The notes below the pieces were generated by a model. It was not told the origin of the DNA, made no database searches, and worked only from the letters and a program-made list of their open reading frames with translations. DNA of 64,000 nucleotides from Geomonas sp. Red32 (GTDB taxonomy: Bacteria; Desulfobacterota; Desulfuromonadia; Geobacterales; Geobacteraceae): the NCBI RefSeq assembly GCF_023652955.1, contig NZ_JAKLOY010000002.1, positions 457,059-521,058 on the forward strand, in the 5' to 3' direction. The position numbers and the translations under genes were made by a program. Positions 1 through 8,712 of this stretch are shown here, in pieces (positions within the stretch are counted from its first letter, which is position 1; each line of letters starts with the position of its first letter).

Positions 1-1145
1 ATGGTGAAGGTGTCGTTGAGGTAAACGCCGACGCGGTCGTCGCTGCTCACCAGGTAGTCCGCCCGGGTCTGCGGTTGGCTCAGATGAGCCTTGAGGTGGT
101 CATAGTCGACCCCCGCCACAACCCGCTGAAGATTGTCCAAGTAGGTGAGCTTGACCACGCTGCCGTTGCTGACCTCCTCGTCCCTGACATCCCTCAGTAG
201 GCCTCCGCTAGAGATAGCGAAGTAGAGCAGGTCGGAATTCATCCTCCGCGTACGGTAGGTGGCATCAAGGCTGATCCGGTCGGTCAGGGGATACTGGGCG
301 GTGAAGGTAGCGATCAGCTGATCCAGGTCGGTGTTCCGGTTGAGGTCCATCTGTGGAACCTGCAATTCGGCACGGGAGACGTCGCTATAGGCGGATGTCA
401 GGGTAAGGGATCCCTGCCCCGGCAGATCATAGTGCAACTTGCCATAGAAGTGATTTAGATCCACCCTGTTGTTCGGAGACAGGCCGTCGGAGCGAAGCTT
501 GCCGCCGGTCAGGTAGTAACCGAATCCCCCCGACGTGCCGGAGAATTCGCCACGGCCGTCGACGGTTGAGGCCTTGCCGGCGGAAGCGGAGACGAGCCCC
601 CCAATCTCCCGGTCGGGCTGGGGAGACTTGGTGATAACGTTGATGACCCCGCCCAAGGCGTTGCCCCATGAGGAGGAAGCCGCCCCCTTGACGATTTCCA
701 CCCGTTCGATCATCTGGACAGGAATAGCGATGTCTGGGAAGTTGTCGGCAAGGTTGTTAATGGGGACGTTGTCGATTAGGACCAGAATGTGATTGTAGTT
801 GGAACCCTGCAGGTCCACCATGGTCGTCGAGCCGGCGGTACGGAGGTATTCGACCTGAACCCCGGCTACCAGATTGAGCACATCTACCAATGTGTGAGCG
901 TTGAGTGCTTCGATGTCCTTGGCGGTGACCACCGTGATGTTTTCTGCAGTTTGGGAGGCGGGACGGGGCGAGCGGCCGACGGAGACTGTTTCACTCTGCG
1001 TTCCGTTGTACAGTTCTAGGGAGCGGAGTTCGTCCTCCTCCCCCCGGGCGGGGGAAGCTAACAACAGCAGACAAAGCAAGGGCAGGAAGTGTCGCCACCT
1101 CCACCCTACCGCTCTCCGCAGTTTATGCCCTCCGCCGTTGGTCAA
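1..1145 (-). CDS. TonB-dependent outer-membrane receptor, N-terminal part (cut by window edge)
   Basis: About 381 residues are visible; the C-terminal half of the barrel lies outside the window. A basic, hydrophobic signal peptide ends near 'ASPARGEEDE'. A plug domain follows with typical features: 'ENITVVTAKDIEALNAHTLVD', a 'LIDNVPIN' turn, 'IERVEIVKGAAS' and 'NALGGVINVITK', then the first beta strands of the barrel. Such receptors import siderophores, cobamides or other large ligands using TonB energy. No ATG is available near the signal peptide; I chose TTG at 1145 because AGAGGG lies six bases upstream. It diverges from the geopeptide precursor across about 135 bp. The ligand is unknown. 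Confidence 0.88.
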   Translation of the reverse strand, partial: MTNGGGHKLRRAVGWRWRHFLPLLCLLLLASPARGEEDELRSLELYNGTQSETVSVGRSPRPASQTAENITVVTAKDIEALNAHTLVDVLNLVAGVQVEYLRTAGSTTMVDLQGSNYNHILVLIDNVPINNLADNFPDIAIPVQMIERVEIVKGAASSSWGNALGGVINVITKSPQPDREIGGLVSASAGKASTVDGRGEFSGTSGGFGYYLTGGKLRSDGLSPNNRVDLNHFYGKLHYDLPGQGSLTLTSAYSDVSRAELQVPQMDLNRNTDLDQLIATFTAQYPLTDRISLDATYRTRRMNSDLLYFAISSGGLLRDVRDEEVSNGSVVKLTYLDNLQRVVAGVDYDHLKAHLSQPQTRADYLVSSDDRVGVYLNDTFT

Positions 1146-1190
1146 AACACGCCCTCTAAAAAAAGTATAATAAATTATTTCAAAAAAACA

Positions 1191-1219
1191 TTGCCTTACT
1201 AATAAGCATGTGCTAATCT
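1191..1219 (+). promoter_or_regulatory. Sigma-70 type promoter for the geopeptide operon
   Basis: TTGCCT (1191-1196), a 17-base spacer and TAATCT (1214-1219) lie in AT-rich DNA upstream of the precursor gene. Transcription would start near 1226, about 55 bases before the ATG. Prediction from sequence only. Confidence 0.55.
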
Positions 1220-1280
1220 AACATAGGTTGGATCGCAAGTCCAGCATTGATTGCAAAAAAAAGTGAGGGAGGTGATACCC

Positions 1281-1379
1281 ATGGGCCAGTTAGAAGAAAC
1301 CCTCGTCGTCATCGAGGCCGGAGAGGATCCGGAACTCCAGGAAGTCTCCTGCTGCTTGTGCTCTTTTACTTTCATCTAG
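1281..1379 (+). CDS. Geopeptide-type RiPP precursor, 32 aa
   Basis: A 32-codon ORF with a strong ribosome-binding site (GGGAGGTG, seven bases before ATG). It reads an acidic leader beginning MGQLEETLVVIEAGEDPEL and a short Cys-rich end, SCCLCSFTFI. An acidic leader with a C-terminal Cys/aromatic core, directly ahead of a radical SAM/SPASM enzyme, is the arrangement described for geopeptides of Geobacter species. A longer overlapping frame starting at 1247 has a basic, repetitive translation and a poor start, and is a shadow. Function of the mature product is unknown. I am confident that it is a precursor, less so about the exact family. Confidence 0.82.
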   Translation: MGQLEETLVVIEAGEDPELQEVSCCLCSFTFI

Positions 1380-1392
1380 AGATTTACAACAT

Positions 1393-1417
1393 GGATGCCC
1401 CGTCTTGCGGGGCATCC
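1393..1417 (+). terminator. 10-bp hairpin between precursor and maturase (attenuator or mRNA-stabilising stem)
   Basis: GGATGCCCCG (1393-1402), a 5-base loop and CGGGGCATCC (1408-1417) form a perfect GC-rich stem 13 bases after the precursor stop. A pyrimidine-rich tract with TTTT about 12 bases further on follows. Partial termination here would give many precursor messages per maturase message. Confidence 0.6.
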
Positions 1418-1483
1418 TCCTCTCCCATCCCTTTTAACGAAATCAGCCCTCACAACTGACGACAACGACAAGGCTTGCGCAAC

Positions 1484-2815
1484 ATGCATCTATCCCGCTA
1501 CCTGAAAATCTATCCATCCAATGAAAAACCAGGCTATTTTCTCCTTTTTTCCACCTTACGGAGTTCCACGGCGCTTGTTTCCGGTGCCACGTTGAGCACC
1601 GCCCTCACCGGCTCCAAGATGGGCATCGAGGGGGAAACCCTGAGGAAGCTGGGCATGCTGGTGGAACATCCTAGCATCGAGAGGGAACAGGTCCGTACCC
1701 TCATCGAACGCGCCAACGCCCAAAATCGGAAGTACCGGGCGGTCGTGGTGCTCAACCTCGCCTGCAACCTCGACTGCAGCTACTGTTATGAGGGAGGCTT
1801 CCGCAACGAGCAATACATGTCGCGGGATACCGCCCAACTCCTGGTGGAGACCCTAAAACGCGACCAGATTGCCCTGGGATTGGATGTCAACCTCGTCTTC
1901 TACGGCGGCGAGGCGCTTCTCTCCGAGGACCTGATCCGCTTCATCTCGGCGCCCCTCCAGGAGGCAGCTGAAGCGCAAGGGGTGACGTATAACTTCGACT
2001 TGGTCACCAACGGCACCTTGCTCAACCGAGCAACGGTGGAAAGACTCCTCCCCTTCGGGCTGAAGGGTGCGAAGTTCACTCTTGACGGACCAAGGGAGAT
2101 CCATGACCGGCAACGGCCATTCGCCTCGGGTGCGGGGAGTTTCGACTGCATCGTGGATAATCTGCGTGAGGTCTATGATCATATCCAGGTGATGCTGGGA
2201 GGGAACTGCCGCGAGGAGAACTACCGGGAATTTCCTCGCCTGCTTGATTACCTGCTGGAGATCGGCATCCGTCCAGAGAAGCTTCTTAGGGTGCTATTCA
2301 CTCCGGTCACGCCCAAGGCAGGTTGCACGGAGCACGGATCTGAGTGCGCCTCCTCGAGCGAACCTTGGCTCATCGAAGCCCTCCCCTTCCTGCGCGAAGA
2401 GACCCTGGCACGTGGATTCGCCGCGCCTAAGCTCAAGGTTTCCGCCTGTATGCTGGAATTCGACCACAACGTGGTGGTCAACTACGATGGCGCCCTCTAC
2501 AAGTGTCCTGCCTTCATGGGGTACGACGGATTCAGCGTGGGAACTCTGGCCGAAGGACTCTCTGATTTCAAGGAATCTCACGGGATCGGCAACTGGCAAA
2601 ACGAGGAGTGCCTCGACTGCCCGTATCTGCCGATCTGCTTCGGAGGATGCCGCTTCCTCAACCTCCTCAAAGACAGACCGGCCTCGGCCCTTGATTGCCG
2701 GCGGGAGTTTTACGACGGAGCTCTGGAAAGAATGATTCTCATGAGCATCCCGCACCCTCCCTGCAAGCAAGCTCCCCCCCCGATGATCACTCACGCTGTC
2801 GATTACTGCATCTGA
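1484..2815 (+). CDS. Radical SAM/SPASM geopeptide maturase
   Basis: A 443-residue radical SAM peptide-modifying enzyme. The CX3CX2C motif that binds the SAM [4Fe-4S] cluster is 'ACNLDCSYCYEGG' (Cys94, 98, 101). A glycine-rich 'FYGGEALL' motif and 'TNGTLL' follow. The C-terminal SPASM region has cysteines in 'SACMLEF', 'LYKCPAF' and 'CLDCPYLPICFGGC', with a last Cys in 'ALDC', enough for two auxiliary [4Fe-4S] clusters. The N-terminus 'HLSRYLKIYPSNEKPG' fits the geopeptide maturase family as I remember it. I chose ATG 1484; an in-frame TTG lies at 1475. It probably installs a thioether or other crosslink on the Cys-rich core of the upstream peptide (inference). Confidence 0.88.
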   Translation: MHLSRYLKIYPSNEKPGYFLLFSTLRSSTALVSGATLSTALTGSKMGIEGETLRKLGMLVEHPSIEREQVRTLIERANAQNRKYRAVVVLNLACNLDCSYCYEGGFRNEQYMSRDTAQLLVETLKRDQIALGLDVNLVFYGGEALLSEDLIRFISAPLQEAAEAQGVTYNFDLVTNGTLLNRATVERLLPFGLKGAKFTLDGPREIHDRQRPFASGAGSFDCIVDNLREVYDHIQVMLGGNCREENYREFPRLLDYLLEIGIRPEKLLRVLFTPVTPKAGCTEHGSECASSSEPWLIEALPFLREETLARGFAAPKLKVSACMLEFDHNVVVNYDGALYKCPAFMGYDGFSVGTLAEGLSDFKESHGIGNWQNEECLDCPYLPICFGGCRFLNLLKDRPASALDCRREFYDGALERMILMSIPHPPCKQAPPPMITHAVDYCI

Positions 2816-2828
2816 CCACCGCTAGCGG

Positions 2829-4232
2829 TCACTGCCTCTCCTGCTTGAGTCTCTTGTTCAAAGTGGGACGGGTGAGTCCGAGCAGTTCTGCTGCCATGGT
2901 CTGGTTGCCGTTGGTGAGCTTCATCGCCTCGGCGATCAGATACTCCTCCGCCTGAAGCACGGTGGGAAACTTCCCGAAGATAGCCAAGAAGGGATTGTCA
3001 GCATCCAGAGGGGGCTGAGGTGCTCTCGAGGCGGCGGGCTTCAGGCCAAAGTCGGCGGGCGTGAGGATGCCGGTTTCGCTGCAGGTGACCGCGTGGTGCA
3101 CCATGTTGTAGAGTTCGCGCACGTTGCCCGGGTACTTGTACTGCTCCAAGGTCGCCATCAGGCCGGCAGCCAGCGCGGGCTTAGGTTTGCCGAGTTCTTC
3201 GGCTGCCATGTGGGCGAAGTAATCAACCAGCGGCCCCACGTCCTCAATCCTCTCCCTGAGCGGCGGCACGTGGAATTCGTGGGCGCAGAGCCTGAAGTAG
3301 AGGTCGTTTCGAAATTTCCCCTCCCCCCTAAGAGCGGTGAAGTCGACGTTGGAGGCGGCAATCACCCGTGCATCGCTCTTCAAAAGGAGATCGGAGCCGA
3401 TCCGGTAGTATTCCTTTTCCTGCAAAAGCCGCAACAACTTCACCTGGGAGGCCATGTTAAGGTCGCCGATTTCGTCGAGGAAGAGAGTGCCGCCCGCGGC
3501 GGCGGCGATGAGCCCTTCACGTTGACTATCGGCCCCGGTAAAGGCCCCCTTCTTATGACCAAAGAGGGTGTCGGAGAACATCATGTCGTCGAGGCCGGCG
3601 GCGTTGAGGCAGATGAAATCCCCTTTGACCCCGGACACCTTATGGATGGCGCGGGCCAAAAGCTCCTTGCCGACCCCTGTCTCGCCGGTGATTAGCACCG
3701 GGAGGCGCGAGGAGGCAATCGCCTCGATGTACTGGAAGATCCCCCGCATCTTCTTCGCGTTGGTCACGATGCCGTCGAAAGCCTCCGGGTGGCGCAGCTT
3801 GTCCGCCAGCAGGTAATCCTTCAGGATCTTGTTCTGGTTCCCGAGGTCGCTCACCTGGAGCGCCTTCTTCACGGTGGCCACCAGCCGGTTGGGATCGACC
3901 GGCTTGGTCAAGAAGTCAAAGGCACCCTGCTTCATACAGCCGACGGCAGTCTCCACGTCGCCCATGGCGGTCATCACGATCACCGGCACCTCCGGGTAAT
4001 CGGCGGCGAGGGTAGCCAACACCTCGGAACCGCTCATCCGGGGCATCATCCAGTCCAGGATGACGGCACTTACCTGATGCTCCCGCATGAACGGCACGAC
4101 GGAGGTGCTATCAGAGATGGTGGTGACGTTCTGGATATCGCTGGAAGCGAGCAGCAGCGAAACTTCGGTGAGAATGGTCGGTTCGTCATCGACCACCAGC
4201 ATATGCTTTTGGTTAACCGATTGCTCTGTCAT
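2829..4232 (-). CDS. Sigma-54-dependent response regulator, NtrC family
   Basis: 467 residues with REC, AAA+ and Fis-type HTH domains in order. The phosphoacceptor is Asp60 in 'AVILDWMMP', with Lys in 'FLTKPVD'. The AAA+ domain has Walker A 'GETGVGKE', an intact GAFTGA loop ('KKGAFTGADS') and Walker B 'LFLDEIGD', so it should contact sigma-54. The C-terminal helix-turn-helix is 'NQTMAAELLGLTRPTLNKRL'. I chose ATG 4232 rather than TTG 4268 because REC homology begins just after it. It converges on the maturase gene with a 13-bp gap. No partner kinase is adjacent, so its target is unknown. Confidence 0.92.
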   Translation of the reverse strand: MTEQSVNQKHMLVVDDEPTILTEVSLLLASSDIQNVTTISDSTSVVPFMREHQVSAVILDWMMPRMSGSEVLATLAADYPEVPVIVMTAMGDVETAVGCMKQGAFDFLTKPVDPNRLVATVKKALQVSDLGNQNKILKDYLLADKLRHPEAFDGIVTNAKKMRGIFQYIEAIASSRLPVLITGETGVGKELLARAIHKVSGVKGDFICLNAAGLDDMMFSDTLFGHKKGAFTGADSQREGLIAAAAGGTLFLDEIGDLNMASQVKLLRLLQEKEYYRIGSDLLLKSDARVIAASNVDFTALRGEGKFRNDLYFRLCAHEFHVPPLRERIEDVGPLVDYFAHMAAEELGKPKPALAAGLMATLEQYKYPGNVRELYNMVHHAVTCSETGILTPADFGLKPAASRAPQPPLDADNPFLAIFGKFPTVLQAEEYLIAEAMKLTNGNQTMAAELLGLTRPTLNKRLKQERQ

Positions 4233-4268
4233 CTGGTACCGTCCGGTAGACTGATTTAGAAGTTTCAA

Positions 4269-4297
4269 ATAATAACGTCAATAGATGCTATCTTCAA
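4269..4297 (-). promoter_or_regulatory. Sigma-70 type promoter for the sigma-54 activator gene
   Basis: On the minus strand, TTGAAG (4297-4292), a 17-base spacer and TATTAT (4274-4269). The expected start near 4262 gives a leader of about 30 bases. Confidence 0.5.
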
Positions 4298-4416
4298 CCT
4301 ATTTCAATCCGCCCCGGCATTTTTTCTCCCCACGGGACTGCTGCCCCCGCAGGGAACCTGTTGCAACCCGCCGCGAATCGTCCTAATCTGATGGCGACAG
4401 CAAAAGGAGAACCCTC

Positions 4417-4968
4417 ATGGCCCCCACCCCATGGCAATTGTTGGAGAAGTACTTCGACGGCCAGCCGGAAGCCCTTGACATAGTCTACCGCCACAGCCGC
4501 AAGGTCGCCGATAAGGCGCTTGCCATCGCCAGGAGCAGCGGCCTCAGCCTCGACCTTCCCTTCATCGAAGAGGCCGCCCTTCTTCATGACATCGGCGTGT
4601 GCCGGGTCGACGCACCCAAGCTCAAATGCTTCGGCGCCGCACCCTACATCTGCCACGGCGTCATCGGGCGGGAGATCCTCGAGGCGGAGGGATTCCCTCG
4701 CCATGCTATGGTGTGCGAGCGCCACATCGGTGTGGGGCTCACGGCCAGCGACGTCGAGATCCAAAAGCTTCCCCTCCCCTTCCGCGAGATGTCCCCCGAA
4801 TGCGCCTGCGAGCGCGTAGTGGCCATGGCCGATCTCTTCTTCTCCAAAAGACCAGGCGAACTGGAAAGGGAGAAAAGTCTCAAACAGGTGCGTAACGAAC
4901 TGGCGGTGTTCGGCAGCCAGAAGGTCACCATCTTCGAGAGCTGGCTCGAGCAGTTCGGAGTCCGCTGA
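4417..4968 (+). CDS. HD-domain phosphohydrolase family protein
   Basis: 183 residues, a single HD domain. The metal-binding motif is 'ALLHDIGVCRVDAPK', preceded by a conserved His in 'VYRHSRKVADKALAIA' and followed by 'ERHIGVGL'. Proteins of this size with HDIG are soluble metal-dependent phosphohydrolases acting on nucleotides or related phosphates; the substrate cannot be read from the sequence. AAAGGAG lies six bases before the ATG. It is monocistronic and diverges from the NtrC-type regulator. Confidence 0.8.
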   Translation: MAPTPWQLLEKYFDGQPEALDIVYRHSRKVADKALAIARSSGLSLDLPFIEEAALLHDIGVCRVDAPKLKCFGAAPYICHGVIGREILEAEGFPRHAMVCERHIGVGLTASDVEIQKLPLPFREMSPECACERVVAMADLFFSKRPGELEREKSLKQVRNELAVFGSQKVTIFESWLEQFGVR

Positions 4969-5097
4969 CGCCACCCGAGCCGGGCCCGGCCGTGGCAGCC
5001 GGCCGCCAACTGCCACGGGAACGTTAACAAGATGAGGAAAGAGTCAGGCTGAGGCGTATCTTTCCCTTCCCCCCGCAGCGGTGGCAACGGCAAACTG

Positions 5098-5106
5098 TGC
5101 TATACT
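5098..5106 (+). promoter_or_regulatory. Possible extended -10 promoter
   Basis: TGC-TATACT at 5098-5106 matches the extended -10 pattern TGN-TATAAT, about 85 bases before the REC-PAS-PP2C gene. No convincing -35 element is present. Confidence 0.3.
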
Positions 5107-5189
5107 TCTTCCGTTTCTCCCGTAGTATCCCCCTCCACAGACCGTCATCCGGGGCCAACGCCCCCCAACCCCTTTGGCGAAGGTGCGCG

Positions 5190-7100
5190 ATGGGAAACCC
5201 GCTACGCGTCCTGATCGTGGAAGACTCCGAGGATGACGCCCTGCTCCTCGTCTTCGAACTGCGCCGTGGCGACTATTCACCGATCTTCACCCGGGTCGAT
5301 AGCGTCGAAACCCTGGCCAAGTCACTGAAGGAGGAGCGCTGGGACCTGGTGATCTCCGATTACGTCCTTCCCGGCTTCAGCGGACTGGAGGCGCTCCGGA
5401 TGGTCCGCCGCAGCGGCCTCGACCTCCCCTTCATTATCGTCTCCGGCAAGATCGGCGAGGACACCGCGGTCAACGCCATGAAGGAGGGGGCCAACGATTA
5501 CCTCATCAAGGGGAACATTTCCCGGCTGGTACCCGCCATCGAGCGGGAGATGCAGGAGGCCGAGGTCCGCAAAAAAAGGCGGGATGCCGAGGCCGCGCTG
5601 ATACGGAGCGAGCGGCGCTACAAACGGCTGGTCGCCGCCGTCACCGACTACATTTACACGGTGACCCTGCGCGATGGGCAGGTGGTCAACACATCCCACG
5701 GCCCCGGCTGCCTCACGGTCACCGGCTACAGTTCGGAGGAGTACCAGGAGAATCCCTTCCTCTGGTACCAGATGATCCTGGAGGAAGACCGCCCCGCAGT
5801 CACCCGTCTCACCGAGGAGATCAGGGCGGGGCACGACATCCCCTCGCTGGAGCACCGCATCAGACACAAGGACGGCTCGGTCCGCTGGGTCATCAACACC
5901 ATCGTCCCCCGTTACAACGAACAGGGGGAACTGATCGCCTACGACGGCCTGATCTCCGACATCACCGATCGCAAGAGGGCAGAGGAGTCGCTCAGACTGC
6001 AGAGTGCCGCGCTGCAGGCGGCCGCCAACGCCATCGTGATCACCGACAGCGAGGGGGTGGTGATCTGGGTGAACGAGGCGTTCACCAGGATGACCGGCTA
6101 TCAACCCGATGAGGCGCAGCAGCGGGACCTGAGTTTTCTCAGAAGCGATCTGAATCCGCCCCATTTCTTCCAGGAAATGAAGCGCGCCATCAACGCCGGG
6201 GAAGTCTGGCAGGGGGAGATGGTGAACAGGAGAAAGGACGGGACCCTGTATCCCGAGGAGCAGACCATCACCCCGGTGACCGATGAAAGGGGAGTGATCC
6301 GCTACTTCGTCTGCATCAAACAGGACATCACCGAGCGCAAGAACGCGGAGCGGGCGCTGCTGGAAAATGCCAGCATGCTCAAGGAGATGGAGATCGCCAA
6401 GCAGATCCAGCTCTCCCTGCTCCCCCCCGCCCCTCCCCCCCTCACCGGAATAGACTGTGCCGGGCGCTGCGTCCCGGCCGGCCATATCGGCGGCGACTAC
6501 TACGACATCTTTCTCCACAACGGCCACCTCGACCTGGTGATCGCCGACGTCTCTGGCCACAGCGTCGGCGCCGCCCTCATTATGGTGGAGGCCAGAAGCG
6601 TGCTGCGGGCCCAATTGAAGTCCCTCAGCCGCCCCCGCGAAATCGTCTCCGCTTTGAACGACCTCCTGCACGAAGACCTCAGCCGCTCGGAACTCTTCAT
6701 CACCCTGACCTACCTAAGCCTCGAAATCGGGACCCGCCGCCTCGCCTTCGCCAACGCGGGGCACCCCCCCACCCTCCTCTACCGTCCCGCCTCCGGCAGT
6801 TTCATGGAGCTGGACGGGGAGGGGCTGATTCTCGGGATAAAGAAAGGGGTAAACTTCGAGGAGCCCTCCATCCAGGTGGAACGGGGGGACCTTCTGGTGC
6901 TCTACACGGACGGCGTGGTGGAGGCGGAACGGGATGGGGGAGAGCAGTTTGGCAGCGAACGGCTCAGAAAGGTTCTCACCGAGCACCATCAGGAACCTGC
7001 CGCCACCATCATCGCTACCGTGATCGACACCGTCCGCGGCTTCACCGGCAACGGTGGGGCCCAAGACGACGTCTCGCTTCTGCTGTTGAAGTTCATGTGA
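5190..7100 (+). CDS. Response regulator with two PAS domains and a SpoIIE-type PP2C phosphatase
   Basis: 636 residues. An N-terminal REC domain has Asp57 in 'LVISDYVLPGFSG' and 'DYLIKGN'. Two PAS/PAC units follow, at about 145-265 ('VRWVINTIVPRYNE') and 270-390 ('AANAIVITDSEGVVIWVNEAFTRMTGY'). A PP2C/SpoIIE phosphatase occupies about 410-636: 'GGDYYDIFLHNGHLDLVIADVSGHSVGAAL', 'LYTDGVVEAERDG', 'GGAQDDVSLLLLKF'. Such proteins usually dephosphorylate an anti-sigma-factor antagonist. I chose ATG 5190, with GAAGG just upstream; the frame extends to 5097 without homology. Its REC domain closely resembles that of the hybrid kinase at 16375, suggesting related origins. Confidence 0.9.
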   Translation: MGNPLRVLIVEDSEDDALLLVFELRRGDYSPIFTRVDSVETLAKSLKEERWDLVISDYVLPGFSGLEALRMVRRSGLDLPFIIVSGKIGEDTAVNAMKEGANDYLIKGNISRLVPAIEREMQEAEVRKKRRDAEAALIRSERRYKRLVAAVTDYIYTVTLRDGQVVNTSHGPGCLTVTGYSSEEYQENPFLWYQMILEEDRPAVTRLTEEIRAGHDIPSLEHRIRHKDGSVRWVINTIVPRYNEQGELIAYDGLISDITDRKRAEESLRLQSAALQAAANAIVITDSEGVVIWVNEAFTRMTGYQPDEAQQRDLSFLRSDLNPPHFFQEMKRAINAGEVWQGEMVNRRKDGTLYPEEQTITPVTDERGVIRYFVCIKQDITERKNAERALLENASMLKEMEIAKQIQLSLLPPAPPPLTGIDCAGRCVPAGHIGGDYYDIFLHNGHLDLVIADVSGHSVGAALIMVEARSVLRAQLKSLSRPREIVSALNDLLHEDLSRSELFITLTYLSLEIGTRRLAFANAGHPPTLLYRPASGSFMELDGEGLILGIKKGVNFEEPSIQVERGDLLVLYTDGVVEAERDGGEQFGSERLRKVLTEHHQEPAATIIATVIDTVRGFTGNGGAQDDVSLLLLKFM

Positions 7101-7158
7101 CTTGACGCCACCGGTACGGTCGTGTAAACATACGCCATCTCGAGCGAGGGGTTTACCG

Positions 7159-8250
7159 ATGGCGAAGAAGATCTTTGTGGCGGCAACCGGGCAAAACTGC
7201 GGTAAGACCACCATCAGCATTTCCCTGATGCACCAGGCAAGGAAGAAATACCAGAGGGTCGGCTTCATGAAGCCGTTCGGCCCCAAAGTCCTTCTCTACG
7301 ACGATTTCATGGTGGACATGGACGCCCTTCTGATGGCCAAGGCGTTCGGGCTCGAGGAGGACATCGCCCTCATGTCCCCGGTGGCACTGCACAAGGATTT
7401 CACCAAGGACTACCTCGCGGGTAAGCTGGACGACATCTCACTTTCAGACTGCGTGGTGCAAGCGGTGAGGGAACTGGAGGAGAAGTACGACTTCCTGGTC
7501 ATCGAGGGGGCGGGACACGGCGGTGTAGGGGCGGTGGTGGGGCTCAACAACGCGAGGATAGCCCAACTGATCGGCGCTCCGGTCATGATCGTCACCGAGA
7601 GCGGAATCGGGAAAGTCATCGACGCCGTCCACCTTAACCTCGCCCTGTACCAGCGCGAGGGGGCAGACGTCAGGGGTATCATCGTCAACAAGCTGATTCC
7701 CGCCAAAAAGGAACTGACCCGCAACTATCTGAAGCGGGCCTTCCAGCCGTCGGGCCTCGCGGTCATCGACGGCTTCAACTTCTCACCGCTACTGGCCAAT
7801 CCGACACTGGGTCACATCTCGAAGCTCTTCAACCTGCCGCTGCACGGAGATCCCAACGAGAAAAGCCGCATTATCTACAACATCCAGCTGGGCGCTGCCT
7901 CCTCGCAACGGGTGATCGATGGCCTTTTGGACTCCACCCTGATGATCGTGACGAGCTCCCGCGACGAATTAATCGTCACCCTCTCTTCGCTGTATCACAT
8001 ACCAGCCTACAAGGAGAAGATCGCCGGACTGGTGATTGCTGGGCACGGCCCGGTTTCAAGCATCAGTCAGCAGATCCTGAGCGACAGCCACATCCCCTAC
8101 ATCAGGGTGGAGGAGACCACCGCCGACGTCTTCACTGCGCTTTCCGACGACGTCGCCAAGATCACCTTCGAGGACCAGGAGAAGCTCGATTGGATCATGG
8201 CCAACACCGAGCAGCACCTGGATTTCGCCGCCATCGACGCGCTGCTGTAG
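7159..8250 (+). CDS. BioD-like P-loop ATPase (phosphotransacetylase N-terminal type)
   Basis: 363 residues. An N-terminal P-loop 'AATGQNCGKTT' and 'LVIEGAGHGGVGAVVGLNNARIAQLIGAPVMIVTESGIGKVID' match the dethiobiotin-synthetase-like fold also found at the N-terminus of some phosphate acetyltransferases (DRTGG type). The phosphotransacetylase catalytic domain itself is absent. No biotin genes are nearby, so a biotin role is unlikely. The true function is unknown. I chose ATG 7159, preceded by GAGGGG. It ends three bases before the convergent DksA-like gene. Confidence 0.75.
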   Translation: MAKKIFVAATGQNCGKTTISISLMHQARKKYQRVGFMKPFGPKVLLYDDFMVDMDALLMAKAFGLEEDIALMSPVALHKDFTKDYLAGKLDDISLSDCVVQAVRELEEKYDFLVIEGAGHGGVGAVVGLNNARIAQLIGAPVMIVTESGIGKVIDAVHLNLALYQREGADVRGIIVNKLIPAKKELTRNYLKRAFQPSGLAVIDGFNFSPLLANPTLGHISKLFNLPLHGDPNEKSRIIYNIQLGAASSQRVIDGLLDSTLMIVTSSRDELIVTLSSLYHIPAYKEKIAGLVIAGHGPVSSISQQILSDSHIPYIRVEETTADVFTALSDDVAKITFEDQEKLDWIMANTEQHLDFAAIDALL

Positions 8251-8253
8251 CTG

Positions 8254-8646
8254 CTACAGGGTGGTTCCCGGCCCTTTCTGGGGAGCTTCCTGCGCACGCT
8301 GGCATCCTACACAAAACGGGGTGAAAGGAACCGCCCTCAACCGCTCGACGCTGATCGGCTCTCCGCACGATTCGCACCTTCCGTAGGTCCCCGCCTCCAG
8401 CCTCTTCTGAGCCTCCTCCAGCTGGGTCAGCTGGTTCTTCCTGATGTCGGCCACCGCGAGCCCCGCGTCGGAGAGGAGGTCGAGAATGCTCTGCTCCCCG
8501 ATGTCCTGGGGAATTTCGTACTGGGCATGGATCTCCTCGCCCGCCCGGTCGAAGATCTCCTCCCGAAGCGAAGTCCACAACCGCCTCTTCTGTTCGGCCA
8601 ACAGGTTCCGTAGTTCGAGTTCGTCTCCCTCAAGCCTCCCCGCCAT
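8254..8646 (-). CDS. DksA/TraR-family zinc-finger protein
   Basis: 130 residues. An N-terminal coiled-coil helical segment (about 5-85, 'LLAEQKRRLWTSLREEIFDRA', 'LTQLEEAQKRLEAGTYG') is followed by a four-cysteine zinc finger, 'CESCGEPIS' and 'FCVGCQ'. DksA-family proteins enter the RNA polymerase secondary channel and act with ppGpp. The acidic tip residues are not DksA-canonical, so this is probably one of several paralogues rather than DksA itself. Confidence 0.85.
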   Translation of the reverse strand: MAGRLEGDELELRNLLAEQKRRLWTSLREEIFDRAGEEIHAQYEIPQDIGEQSILDLLSDAGLAVADIRKNQLTQLEEAQKRLEAGTYGRCESCGEPISVERLRAVPFTPFCVGCQRAQEAPQKGPGTTL

Positions 8647-8712
8647 CTGCCACCTCCCCGACCATGCGGCGGCGATAGCGCCACAGGGCCGCTACCACAT
8701 GATCCCGTGCGC

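Noticed and set aside
1247..1459. 70-codon frame overlapping the precursor
   Set aside because: Its translation is basic and repetitive and has no good start site. The real gene is the 32-codon frame at 1281 with a strong ribosome-binding site.
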